Shown: piece after piece, positions 1 through 7,565 of the stretch | Layout: every line of letters begins with the position of its first letter | Numbering within the stretch: the first letter of the stretch is position 1 | Source: JBMOPD01 sp049323615 | GTDB taxonomy: Bacteria > Bacillota > Desulfotomaculia > Desulfotomaculales > Desulfocucumaceae | NCBI GenBank assembly: GCA_049323615.1 | Contig: JBMOPD010000049.1 | Span: 1-50,216, forward strand | Direction of reading: 5' to 3' | Length of the DNA stretch: 50,216 nucleotides | The notes under the pieces: model-generated | The model's input: only the letters and a program-made list of their open reading frames with translations | Database searches by the model: none | What the model was told of the DNA's origin: nothing | Position numbers and translations under genes: made by a program

Positions 1-2
1 TC

Positions 3-158
3 TGCATCCCGGACGTGTTCAGGGTGTCCGGGTCCTTCAACCCCTCCGGCTACAAGCCCATGGTGGCCGCCAACACTGAAAAATGCATGGGCTGCTTAAG
101 GTGCCTGATGGTCTGCCCGGACTTTGCGATAAAAGTTGAAGAGGCCAGTGGAGCCTGA
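3..158 (+). CDS. C-terminal part of a 4Fe-4S ferredoxin-type protein (partial)
   Basis: An open frame enters from the left edge and stops at TGA 156-158. The 51 visible residues contain KCMGCLRCLMVCP, a C-x2-C-x2-C-x3-CP cluster-binding motif, preceded by a lone Cys (CIPDVFRV) that would fit the end of a first cluster. This is the usual 2[4Fe-4S] layout. Such small proteins are often delta subunits of 2-oxoacid:ferredoxin oxidoreductases, which would suit the aminotransferase and PLP enzyme downstream, but the partner genes lie outside the window. The cluster motif is clear; the oxidoreductase assignment is inference. Confidence 0.75.
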   Translation, partial: CIPDVFRVSGSFNPSGYKPMVAANTEKCMGCLRCLMVCPDFAIKVEEASGA

Positions 159-263
159 ATATTGCGAATCAGCTCAGCTGCTGTTCCATCCTCCGCCTGA
201 CCCGGCGAAAGAAATTTTGACGGGGATGAAGGTAGAGTATTTTTTTAGAAAGGAGAAGTAAGC

Positions 264-1445
264 ATGAAATTTGAGACCGCCAAGCGGTTAAGCAGCCTGC
301 CGGTCTACCTGTTCGCCCGGCTGGACAAGATGATCCAGGAGAAGAGAGCCAATGGTGTGGACGTAATCAACCTGGGCATCGGCGACCCCGACCTGCCCAC
401 CCCGGACTACATCATCGATGAACTGTGCAAGGAGGCAAGGAACCCCCAAAACCACAAGTACTCCTCCTACTTCGGCATGCCGGCCTTCCGGCAGGCGGTG
501 GCCCGGTGGTACAAAAACAGGTTCGGGGTGGAACTGGACGGCAAAAACGAAGTGGTTATGCTGATCGGTTCCAAGGAAGGAATCGGCCACATTAGCTGGT
601 GCTATATCAACCCCGGCGACACCGCCCTGATTCCCGACCCCTGCTACCCTGTCTACGGCAACGGGGTGATCCTGGCCGGCGGGGATCCCTACTGGATGCC
701 CCTGAAGGCCGAAAACGGCTTCCTCCCCGACCTCGGCGCCATCCCCCCGGAGGTGGCCAAAAAGGCCAAGCTGATGTTCCTGTGCTACCCCAACAACCCC
801 ACCGGGGCCATAGCCACCGAGGATTTCTTCAAGGAAGCCATCGCCTTTGCCAAGGAGTATGAAATACTGATCTGTCACGACGTGGCGTATTCCGACATCG
901 CCTATGATGGCTACCGGCCGCCCAGTTTTTTGCAGTTCCCCGGAGCGAAGGAAGTGGGCGTTGAGTTCGGGTCCGCCTCCAAGCCATACAACATGACCGG
1001 CTGGCGCATCGGCTGGTGCGCGGGAAACCCAGACGCGGTGGAAGCCCTGGGGCGCCTGAAGAGCAACCTTGACACCGGCCAGTTCCAGGCCATTCAGATG
1101 GCCGGAATTAAGGCCCTGCTGTCGGATCAGTCCTTTTCCCAAAAGATGTGCGACGTCTACAAAGAGCGCCGGGACATCTGCGTGGAAGGCCTGAACGCCA
1201 TGGGGTGGAAGCTTGAAAAACCCAAAGCTGCCTTCTACATCTGGGCCCCGGTGCCGGCCGGGTACACCTCCGGCTCCTTTGCCGAGATGATTTTCAACAA
1301 GGCCGACGTGGTAGTCACCCCGGGCGCGGGCTACGGCCCCACCGAAGGGGACGGCTATATCCGCATCTCCCTGACGGTGCCCACCGACCGCCTGAAGGAA
1401 GCCATTGAAAGGATAAGGAAAAATGTGGGCCAGTTGACATTCTAA
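264..1445 (+). CDS. dapL: Class I aminotransferase, LL-diaminopimelate aminotransferase-like
   Basis: This 393-residue fold-type I PLP enzyme has the DapL-like opening (LPVYLFARLD, INLGIGDPDLPTP), the substrate and PLP regions YPNNPTG and HDVAYSDIAYDG, and the Schiff-base lysine near residue 240 in SASKPYNMTGWRIGW. The full length fits the family. DapL converts tetrahydrodipicolinate and glutamate to LL-diaminopimelate in lysine and peptidoglycan synthesis. The start has a good ribosome-binding site (AAAGGAG, 263-side). The gene is not with other dap genes but sits between a ferredoxin end and a Cys/Met-type PLP enzyme, and its lysine segment (GSASKPYN) differs from the usual SLSKTYN. A catabolic aminotransferase of the same subfamily is therefore a real alternative. 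Confidence 0.75.
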   Translation: MKFETAKRLSSLPVYLFARLDKMIQEKRANGVDVINLGIGDPDLPTPDYIIDELCKEARNPQNHKYSSYFGMPAFRQAVARWYKNRFGVELDGKNEVVMLIGSKEGIGHISWCYINPGDTALIPDPCYPVYGNGVILAGGDPYWMPLKAENGFLPDLGAIPPEVAKKAKLMFLCYPNNPTGAIATEDFFKEAIAFAKEYEILICHDVAYSDIAYDGYRPPSFLQFPGAKEVGVEFGSASKPYNMTGWRIGWCAGNPDAVEALGRLKSNLDTGQFQAIQMAGIKALLSDQSFSQKMCDVYKERRDICVEGLNAMGWKLEKPKAAFYIWAPVPAGYTSGSFAEMIFNKADVVVTPGAGYGPTEGDGYIRISLTVPTDRLKEAIERIRKNVGQLTF

Positions 1446-1518
1446 TTGTACACTGCCGGGATTGCAGGCAGGGTGCGGGGCAACGAAAATACGGAATAAA
1501 CAGCCTGGAGATGTTCAC

Positions 1519-2697
1519 ATGACAAAAAAATTTTCCACCGCCTGCGTGCACCACGGGGAAAAAAAGGGGGACTTTAACGACTCTATTGTTCCCCCGCTTT
1601 TTGAAACGGTCAACTTTTACTTTAAGGACTTCCGGGAGGCCCAGGACTACTTCTCAGGCCTGAAAACCGACCGCTACTATTATACCCGGGCCGTAAACCC
1701 CACCACTGAGATCCTCGAAAAGAAAATGGCCGCCATGGAGGGAACAGCCGGGTGCAAGTTCTTTGCATCCGGCATGGGGGCCGTGGGGGCCGCTGTCATG
1801 GGCGTCGCCCGGGCGGGAGACCACGTGGTATGCGTAAGCAGCATTTACAAAAATACTTACCGGGTGCTCACCGAGGTGGCTCCGGATTACGGCATCAATA
1901 CCACCTTTGTAAGCGGTAAAAGCGTGGAGGAATTTGAGCGGGCCATTACCCCCGAAACCAGGATAATATACCTGGAAAGCCCCAGCAGCGCCAAGTATTC
2001 CCTGCAGGACTTGCAGGCCGTGGCTGAGCTGGCCAAGACCCGGGGCATCATCACCATGATCGATAACACTTACGCCACCCCCTATAACCAGAACCCTCGC
2101 GCCTTCGGCATCGACCTGGTCATCCACTCGGCCAGCAAGTACTTAAACGGCCACGGAGACGTCCTGGTGGGGGCCGTGTGCGGAGACGGGGACCTGATCA
2201 GTGCCATTGCGGAGAGGGAGCACTACCTGCTGGGCAACATACTGGGGCCCTTTGAAGCCTGGCTGGTGCTGCGGGGGCTGCGCAGCTTTCCCGTGCGCAT
2301 GGAGCACTTCAACCGGGTGGGGCTGGAAATTGCCAGGTTCCTGGAGGGCCACCCCGGGGTGGCCCGGGTATACTACCCCATGCTGCCCTCTCATCCCCGG
2401 CACGATCTGGCCTGCCGGCAGATGCGCGGGGCCGGGTCGCTGATGACCATCGAGCTGAAAGCGGGGCCGGCCAGGGTGCCGGAGTTTATGGACAGCCTGC
2501 GCTACTTTAAAATAGCCGCCAGTTGGGGAGGCTACGAAAGCCTGGTCTGGTACCCGATGATTGGGGCTAAAAACGTTACCCGGGAGTACATGGAGCTTCA
2601 CGACGTCAACCCCTCGATGGTCAGGCTTTTCGTAGGCATGGAAGACGTCGAGGACATAAAAGAGGACCTGGACCGGGCACTGAAAAGGTGCATCTGA
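1519..2697 (+). CDS. Cys/Met-metabolism PLP-dependent enzyme (methionine gamma-lyase / cystathionine gamma-synthase type)
   Basis: This 392-residue trans-sulfuration-family enzyme starts at ATG 1519, eight bases after GGAG; an in-frame ATG at 1462 lacks this signal. Family landmarks are YYYTRAVNPTTEILEKKMA, the glycine-rich FASGMGAVGAAV, IDNTYATPYNQ and the PLP lysine (about residue 207) in SASKYLNGHGDVLVG. The GHGD variant is more common in methionine gamma-lyases than in cystathionine lyases. The usual aromatic loop YGGTY reads YKNTY, with lysine and asparagine in place of the glycines, so substrate preference is uncertain. It lies 73 bases after the aminotransferase and may be co-transcribed. 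Together with the ferredoxin end this could be an amino-acid breakdown module (inference). Confidence 0.75.
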   Translation: MTKKFSTACVHHGEKKGDFNDSIVPPLFETVNFYFKDFREAQDYFSGLKTDRYYYTRAVNPTTEILEKKMAAMEGTAGCKFFASGMGAVGAAVMGVARAGDHVVCVSSIYKNTYRVLTEVAPDYGINTTFVSGKSVEEFERAITPETRIIYLESPSSAKYSLQDLQAVAELAKTRGIITMIDNTYATPYNQNPRAFGIDLVIHSASKYLNGHGDVLVGAVCGDGDLISAIAEREHYLLGNILGPFEAWLVLRGLRSFPVRMEHFNRVGLEIARFLEGHPGVARVYYPMLPSHPRHDLACRQMRGAGSLMTIELKAGPARVPEFMDSLRYFKIAASWGGYESLVWYPMIGAKNVTREYMELHDVNPSMVRLFVGMEDVEDIKEDLDRALKRCI

Positions 2698-2707
2698 CGG
2701 CAACGGC

Positions 2708-2738
2708 GCAGTCACCACCCCTGCCGGGTGGTGACTGC
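2708..2738. terminator. Hairpin between convergent genes
   Basis: A perfect 12-bp stem (GCAGTCACCACC / GGTGGTGACTGC) with a 7-base loop lies between the stops of the PLP enzyme and the convergent small gene. There is no T-run on either strand, so it may stabilise 3' ends or pause transcription rather than act as a classical intrinsic terminator. Confidence 0.55.
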
Positions 2739-2742
2739 GATA

Positions 2743-3012
2743 TCAGTCGCCTTCCTCTTCTTCACAGGCCAGCCGGTACTGGTCCTTCGGCCCGAAAAGC
2801 CTTTGCCCGCCAACCAGTTCTCTAAATTCGTCGGTAATGAGAAACATCTGGGGCGGGCAGCCGGGAACGTAGTGAGGGTTGTCCCCATATTTCTTTAAAC
2901 AGCGGCCCAGGCGCGCCAGGGCGGCGTGGACCACCCGCCTCACCGAGTCCTCATCCCCCCAGGCAGCGCCGCCGGCCACCGAGACCAAATGGTCTGATTC
3001 CTTACATCCCAC
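2743..3012 (-). CDS. Small conserved-looking protein of unknown function
   Basis: This is an 89-residue frame on the minus strand. A GTG start at 3012 is preceded by GGAG at eight bases' spacing. The middle is helical and basic (VRRVVHAALARLGRCLKKYG), followed by YVPGCPPQMFLITDEF and an acidic tail (EEEEGD). The PGCPP string recalls cluster-binding loops of hydrogenase small subunits and DUF362 proteins, but one motif is too little to assign it. It lies directly upstream of nothing on its own strand and converges with the PLP enzyme. I think it is a real gene because of the ribosome-binding site and ordered composition. No function is proposed. Confidence 0.5.
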   Translation of the reverse strand: MGCKESDHLVSVAGGAAWGDEDSVRRVVHAALARLGRCLKKYGDNPHYVPGCPPQMFLITDEFRELVGGQRLFGPKDQYRLACEEEEGD

Positions 3013-3039
3013 CGTCCCAACTCCTCATCCAACAGCTGT

Positions 3040-3303
3040 CTATAATGTACCGATTACAATCAGCAGCGCCCCGGCCGCCACCAGGGCCAACCTGTATACC
3101 GACACCTTCCCGGCCATCCCGCTTATCCCGACCAGGTTGATAAAGGCCAAAAGCAGCGGGTTCACCAGGGCAACCACGGCGTTTATTCTAAGGTTGGCCT
3201 CCACCGTGGGGAACATGATCATCAGGATGCCGGCGGCCAGCGCCACAATGACTATAAGAAACCTGGCCACGGTCATGGTTTTGGTGGCCAGTGAGCTATT
3301 CAT
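3040..3303 (-). CDS. DUF2619/YqhV-like small membrane protein (copy 1)
   Basis: This 87-residue hydrophobic protein is predicted to have about three membrane segments. It matches its neighbour at 3296-3601 along its length (MNSSLATKTMTVARFLIVIV versus MDGSVATKAMITVRFLIVFI), with shared features ILMI.F.TVEA.LRINA and ISGMAGKV. The pattern R-x3-(I/A)-x2-(I/L)-LM-x-(R/K)F-x2-(V/I)E is that of the YqhV family, found in endospore formers near the spoIIIA operon; its function is unknown. ATG 3303 is preferred over the GTG at 3312 because it aligns with the paralogue and lies nine bases after AAAGGGG. It overlaps the end of the upstream gene by eight bases, so translation is probably coupled. Confidence 0.7.
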   Translation of the reverse strand: MNSSLATKTMTVARFLIVIVALAAGILMIMFPTVEANLRINAVVALVNPLLLAFINLVGISGMAGKVSVYRLALVAAGALLIVIGTL

Positions 3304-3601
3304 CATGGCCACCCCTTTCCCCCGGCGAATCCTTTCTTTTAACGGTCCCCAAAATAATTAGAACCACCCCGGCGATAACCAGTCCCAGCTTGTACAGAGG
3401 TACTTTTCCGGCCATCCCGGCTATCCCGATGACGTTTATTAGCGAAAGCAGCGTGGTGTTAATCAAAGCAATGGCCGCGTTTATCCTCAGGCTGGCCTCA
3501 ACGGTGGCAAATTTAATCATCAGTATGCCGCCGGCCAGCGCGATAAAGACTATCAAAAACCTTACCGTAATCATTGCCTTGGTGGCCACCGAACCGTCCA
3601 T
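3296..3601 (-). CDS. DUF2619/YqhV-like small membrane protein (copy 2)
   Basis: This 101-residue protein is the first gene of a tandem pair, with start ATG 3601 behind AGAGGTG at five bases' spacing. It has about three predicted membrane segments, sharing RINAAIALINT and GIAGMAGKVPLYKLG with the downstream copy. It carries an extra charged C-terminal tail (KRKDSPGERGGHDE) absent from the other copies. A third homologue lies at 41217-41492. Tandem duplication explains the pair. Known homologues are uncharacterised integral membrane proteins of sporulating Firmicutes. Confidence 0.7.
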   Translation of the reverse strand: MDGSVATKAMITVRFLIVFIALAGGILMIKFATVEASLRINAAIALINTTLLSLINVIGIAGMAGKVPLYKLGLVIAGVVLIILGTVKRKDSPGERGGHDE

Positions 3602-3715
3602 AAAAACACCTCTTTTTTGCAGGTATCCTTAAATCAGCCCTGTACATTTTAACATGAAAGCAAATATTTCAAAACATTAAACAATTGTTGCAGTTGTTTC
3701 TCTGGTCCGATATTA

Positions 3716-3747
3716 AACAAAAAAAGCCGTTTTACCAGCGGCTTTCC
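3716..3747 (-). terminator. Intrinsic terminator of the minus-strand exported-protein gene
   Basis: Read on the minus strand, AAAGCCG pairs with CGGCTTT around a 9-base loop and is followed by a T-rich run. It lies a few bases after the stop of the 3753-4709 gene. Confidence 0.85.
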
Positions 3748-3752
3748 ACTTT

Positions 3753-4709
3753 TTAAGCGGCACAGGAGCAGTAATAGTAATCTTTTTCATACTGTTTATC
3801 ATACCACGGTCTTATTTCAACCCAGGCCTCCCTGTTCAAAAGGGGCAGCAGCGACTGGGGCTCAATTTTCCAGCCCTTATTCTCAATGTTTATCATTGTG
3901 ATCAACATATTTTTCTTGCATTCCCTGTCTGAACCCCGGTAAACCACCCAGACAGAGACATTAAAACTGTTTTTGTCATTGCCTTTAACCACCTTATCTA
4001 CCCTGACGGAATTTATTTCCAGAAAACCTTCCGGCAACAGGGCCGAATACACCGATCCGGCATCAACAGCCTTCCCGGCGATAGACGCCTCGCCCTGGTC
4101 AAGGGCAGTAAAAAACACGTCTATGACTCTCCGGGGCGGTAAAGAAACCAGCTGTTCGTCCACCCTGCCGGCCGCCTTCCAAACCATTATCTGGTGGGCC
4201 GTGTTTACCTCCCCGCCGGTATGCGTTTTACTATCCCTGAAATGGATACAGAAATGGCCGTCAAAGTTGTTTCCCCGTATGGCGCCGCCCCCGTGTGGCA
4301 TTCCATTCATAGAGGCGGCTATCCTTCGTCCGTTATCCAGTTGCACAATGATTGCCTTTCGCTTCCAGCTCCATTTCCCGTTGTATATCATTTTCATGAC
4401 CGCGGTATCCCCGGCCGTCAGAGGCTGAACGTCGGCATGGTATCGGCCTGCCCTTCTCTGCACGCGAAATTGAAGCCCTGTCTCAAGTTCTATGATTGTG
4501 GCCCTGGCATATTTGGGAAAAACCCTGTTTGCCTCTTCCCAGGCCAGAAATTCACCGTACGGTGAGGGTTTTTCCTTTATTTCCCCGGGCTCCGGGACGG
4601 TTTTATTATGTTTAGCCAGAATTATTTTATAGACCGGCGGGACCAGGGCAATTAAAAAAACGGCAAACACAATAAAAAAACTGTGCCTGCTGACATTCAG
4701 AACAATCAA
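3753..4709 (-). CDS. Conserved exported/membrane-anchored protein with an HFCIHF motif, possible divergent L,D-transpeptidase-like fold
   Basis: This 318-residue protein has an N-terminal membrane anchor (residues about 9-32) and a soluble remainder, so it acts at the outer face. Residues 65-180 form a compact conserved-looking block: TGLQFRVQRR, HADVQPLTAGDT, WSWKRKAIIV, then MNGMPHGGG (H139), GHFCIHF (H152, C154, H156), H163 and H172. The arrangement H-G followed about 15 residues later by H-x-C-I-H resembles the HG...SHGCIR active site of YkuD L,D-transpeptidases, and the gene lies in a peptidoglycan-enzyme zone. That is inference from motif shape only. A C-terminal domain (about 200-318) is unassigned. 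TTG 4709 is chosen for the AGGAAGGG seven bases upstream. Confidence 0.6.
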   Translation of the reverse strand: MIVLNVSRHSFFIVFAVFLIALVPPVYKIILAKHNKTVPEPGEIKEKPSPYGEFLAWEEANRVFPKYARATIIELETGLQFRVQRRAGRYHADVQPLTAGDTAVMKMIYNGKWSWKRKAIIVQLDNGRRIAASMNGMPHGGGAIRGNNFDGHFCIHFRDSKTHTGGEVNTAHQIMVWKAAGRVDEQLVSLPPRRVIDVFFTALDQGEASIAGKAVDAGSVYSALLPEGFLEINSVRVDKVVKGNDKNSFNVSVWVVYRGSDRECKKNMLITMINIENKGWKIEPQSLLPLLNREAWVEIRPWYDKQYEKDYYYCSCAA

Positions 4710-4780
4710 TGGTAATCCCTTCCTCCCCTGACATTAAATTATGCGGAGGAAATGCCGGCTTATACCAACTTTTTTCCCGG

Positions 4781-5518
4781 TTAACTGCCATGAAAATAGC
4801 TTATCCTGGAAAGCTTCCGGGCCGGAATACAGAATCCAGGAGCCAGAATAGCGGCTTTTTCCATATTGAAATACTCCCGGATGCCGCAGGAAATCTTTTC
4901 GGCCAGCAATGCCTGATACTCACCGTTCAGCAAATTATTTCTCTCGCCGGGGTTGCTCAAATAGCCCACCTCAACCAGCGCTGCCGGTATCCTGGCATTT
5001 CGCAGCACGTAGCAGTCACTGGTTTTGGCGATTCTCTTCTGGATGCCCGGTATTGACCGCAGTTCGGCCTGGATGCATTCAGCCAGCAGTTTGCCCTTTT
5101 CCGAATGTGGATAATAAAATACCTCGGCCCCCCCGTGGATGCGGTTGCAGATGCAGTTGACATGAATGCTGACAAACAGGCCGGCTTTGGACTGATCCGC
5201 CATCTCCAGCCTTTTACCCAGATCATAGCGGTGGGCTTCCCTTTTATGCAGGCCGACTATAGCCAGGTTGTAATCACCGTTACGGGTCAGGATTACCACA
5301 GCGCCTTTTTCCTCCAAGGATTTCTTTAATTTAAGCGCAATTTGCAGGTTGATGTCTTTTTCGTACACCCCTCCCCTTACCGCGCCGGGGTCATACCCGC
5401 CGTGGCCGGGATCCACCACCACAACCTTTCCCTGGAGAGGAGAGACAGGGTCGGCGGCAGCCGGCACTGCCGGCATAAAAAACATGTACAGGAAGAACAA
5501 AACCAAAAATCTCTTCAT
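4781..5518 (-). CDS. N-acetylmuramoyl-L-alanine amidase (Amidase_3), exported
   Basis: This 245-residue zinc amidase cleaves the lactyl amide between MurNAc and the peptide stem. A signal peptide (KRFLVLFFLYMFFMPAVPAAA) is followed by the catalytic domain: first zinc His in VVVDPGHGGYDPGA, Glu in GGVYEKDINL, second His in FVSIHVN, and the general Glu in VEVGYLSNP. ATG 5518 lies four bases after GGAGGGG; a longer frame from 5548 lacks a site. It is close in sequence and size to the amidase at 10025-10708, and both resemble CwlD of spore cortex formation. The last 20-odd residues after REYFNME are encoded by a dispersed repeat (4796-4850) that also forms the tail of an unrelated transporter, so this tail is acquired. 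Confidence 0.88.
   Translation of the reverse strand: MKRFLVLFFLYMFFMPAVPAAADPVSPLQGKVVVVDPGHGGYDPGAVRGGVYEKDINLQIALKLKKSLEEKGAVVILTRNGDYNLAIVGLHKREAHRYDLGKRLEMADQSKAGLFVSIHVNCICNRIHGGAEVFYYPHSEKGKLLAECIQAELRSIPGIQKRIAKTSDCYVLRNARIPAALVEVGYLSNPGERNNLLNGEYQALLAEKISCGIREYFNMEKAAILAPGFCIPARKLSRISYFHGS
4796..4850 (+). repeat. Dispersed ~55-base repeat, copy 1 (heptad-type)
   Basis: The stretch from AGCTTATCCTGGAAAGC through AATCCAGGAGCCAGAAT matches 42991-43050 at most positions. The right part has a seven-base rhythm (AGAATCC AGGAGCC AGAAT). It lies inside the 3' end of the amidase gene on the opposite strand. Confidence 0.8.
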
Positions 5519-5649
5519 ACGCCCCTCCGGCTTAAGCCCTGAACTCATTTGGTCTGAATGAATCCACCTTTAACAACCAGCGCCATGGTATTAATTTGTT
5601 TCTTTATATACAAAATAACCGGGAAATATTTTCTCGGGGGGGGCCGCCG

Positions 5650-7443
5650 ATGTTACCAAAGAAACATTTTTTGGTATCATTTGCGTTTTTAACCTTTTGC
5701 GTTTTATTTATCACAGCGGTAAAAGTTCAGGCAAAGGAAACCGGAGCCGAATACCCCTTACAGGGCAAAACGGTTCTGCTGGACCCCGGCCACGGCGGGC
5801 GTGATCATGGTTATTGCAGGAAAAACAGTGTGTGCGAAAGAGATATCGCCATGGAAATAACAAAAAAGACAGCTGTTCTCCTTAAAAAAAACGGGGCAAA
5901 GGTGATTTTGACCCGTGATCAAAGTGATTCCCGGTGGTTTCCCTGGCCGGGCACTGAATCAGAAACAAGCCTTGATAAACGGATTTTACTGGCCGGGGAA
6001 AAAAAGGCCGATATCTTTGTAAGCGTCCACTGTAACGCCAGCCAGAAGGCCCACCGGACAGGGGCCGTAGTTTTTTACCAGAACAATTCCCCCGCCAGCA
6101 TTACACTGGGCGACCGGATACAGAGGGAACTGATAAAAATTCCGGAGAACAGCAAGCGCAACGACAAGCCGGGCAGCTATTACCTGTTAAACAAGCTGGC
6201 CGTCCCGGCGGTGGTTGTAGAAACATGCTATCTTACGCACAGGGCGGACAAAGAAAACATCGCCAGCCGGGAATACCGGGAAAAAATAGCAGGCGCTATT
6301 TTTTCAGGAATCATAAACTACTTTTCCGGGCAGGAGAGCGCCGGCAAAAAAATTACCGGCCAAGGCACCGTCAATATAAATGAAACCATTTGTCAAGAAG
6401 AACAAATCTCTGCCGCTCCGTTGGCGGTTTCCGCTGAATACCACCGGTCAATAGCCCGGGAAGAGGACAGCGCCGCCCTCAGCCTTCTCCGGGGCTTAAC
6501 AATCGGCAGCGTTGAGGTGAGAGGCAGCCAGGCGCTGATTGACGTTAAATCAGCCAGTTCAGGGATGTCACTGGGCGGGGAGGAAGAATACCGGGCGGTA
6601 TATTTCATTGTCAACAAAGCCCTGAAAATTCCCGGAACTGAAAGCGTCCGCCTGACACTTAACGGGAAGCCGGCGGCAACCCTGGCGGGGCATATAGACA
6701 TCAGCTCACCCTTTACACCCGGCAGCCCCATTTGCAGCCGGATACCGGGAGGGACAAGGGAGGGGAAAAAGGCCCAGGTGGCCGTGGTAATCGATGATTT
6801 CGGCCAATACAGCAGCGAAGGGGTAAAAGAAATCCTCTCCCTTGATATCCCGCTCACCTGCGCTGTTATGCCCAACCTGGAAAACACCCGGAGCCATGCC
6901 GCAGCGGCTGCCCAAAAAGGTTATGAGGTAATCGTCCACCTGCCCCTGCAGCCCGTCAGGGGAAAGTCCAGCTGGCTGGGGCCGGGGGCAATTACCACCA
7001 GGCTCAGCGAAGAGGAAGTAAAATCCCTGGTAAGAAATGACTTTGACAGTGTGCCCTACGCCGTTGGATTCAACAACCACATGGGTTCGGCCGTCACGGC
7101 CAATGATCAAATAATGCGGGCCATTTTGCAGGTGGCCCTGGAGAAAGAATTCTTCGTGCTGGACAGCAGGACCACCGACAAAACCAGGATACCGGCCCTG
7201 TCTGAGGAATTGGGGATCACCTGTGTGGAGAGAACTGTTTTCCTCGATGAGGTAAAAAATTTGAACAATGTAAAAAAACAGCTGTTTAAGCTGGGCCAGG
7301 AGGCCCTGAAAAGAGGGAAAGCTGTCGGCATAGGCCACGTCGGTGAGGGCGGCGGAGTAACCGCCAGGGCACTTAAAGAAATGGTTCCCGAGATGGAAAA
7401 GATGGGCATAGAATTTGTGTATCTTTCCGAGATGGCATATTAA
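5650..7443 (+). CDS. Exported three-domain protein: Amidase_3 – GerMN-like – divergent polysaccharide deacetylase
   Basis: A signal peptide (about residues 1-29) precedes an Amidase_3 domain (about 38-230: LLDPGHGG, CERDIAM, VSVHCNAS, VVETCYLTH). A GerMN-like module follows at about 280-365 (LSLLRGLTIGSVEV, YRAVYFIVNKALKIPGTESV), then a divergent polysaccharide deacetylase domain (PF04748 type, about 385-597). The last is marked by VAVVIDDFGQYS, CAVMPNL, VIVHLPLQP, VGFNNHMGSAVT, FFVLDSRTTD and AVGIGHVG. Each domain is of a known family; their fusion in one chain is unusual and suggests one enzyme that both removes peptide stems and modifies glycan. ATG 5650 follows a run of seven G at 5636-5643. 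It is transcribed divergently from the preceding amidase and lies upstream of spoIIP. Confidence 0.85.
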   Translation: MLPKKHFLVSFAFLTFCVLFITAVKVQAKETGAEYPLQGKTVLLDPGHGGRDHGYCRKNSVCERDIAMEITKKTAVLLKKNGAKVILTRDQSDSRWFPWPGTESETSLDKRILLAGEKKADIFVSVHCNASQKAHRTGAVVFYQNNSPASITLGDRIQRELIKIPENSKRNDKPGSYYLLNKLAVPAVVVETCYLTHRADKENIASREYREKIAGAIFSGIINYFSGQESAGKKITGQGTVNINETICQEEQISAAPLAVSAEYHRSIAREEDSAALSLLRGLTIGSVEVRGSQALIDVKSASSGMSLGGEEEYRAVYFIVNKALKIPGTESVRLTLNGKPAATLAGHIDISSPFTPGSPICSRIPGGTREGKKAQVAVVIDDFGQYSSEGVKEILSLDIPLTCAVMPNLENTRSHAAAAAQKGYEVIVHLPLQPVRGKSSWLGPGAITTRLSEEEVKSLVRNDFDSVPYAVGFNNHMGSAVTANDQIMRAILQVALEKEFFVLDSRTTDKTRIPALSEELGITCVERTVFLDEVKNLNNVKKQLFKLGQEALKRGKAVGIGHVGEGGGVTARALKEMVPEMEKMGIEFVYLSEMAY

Positions 7444-7565
7444 CGGAAACAGCGGCACAGACGCCCCGATCCCCGGAAATGAACCCCGGTATGTTTATGT
7501 TTATGAAAATGGCTTTTTCATATTTTTCTTGCCAAAGGAACAATCTATAAAAGCAGGCTTTTGTC

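Noticed and set aside
288..1142. Long minus-strand open frame opposite the aminotransferase
   Set aside because: It lies fully antisense to a clear dapL-like gene, its composition is Gly/Val/His-rich as expected of a GC-rich shadow frame, and no family motif or ribosome-binding site is seen.
2879..3361. Plus-strand frame across the DUF2619 pair
   Set aside because: The minus-strand proteins are paralogous to each other and to a third copy, while the plus-strand frame is Thr/Pro/Ala-rich shadow.
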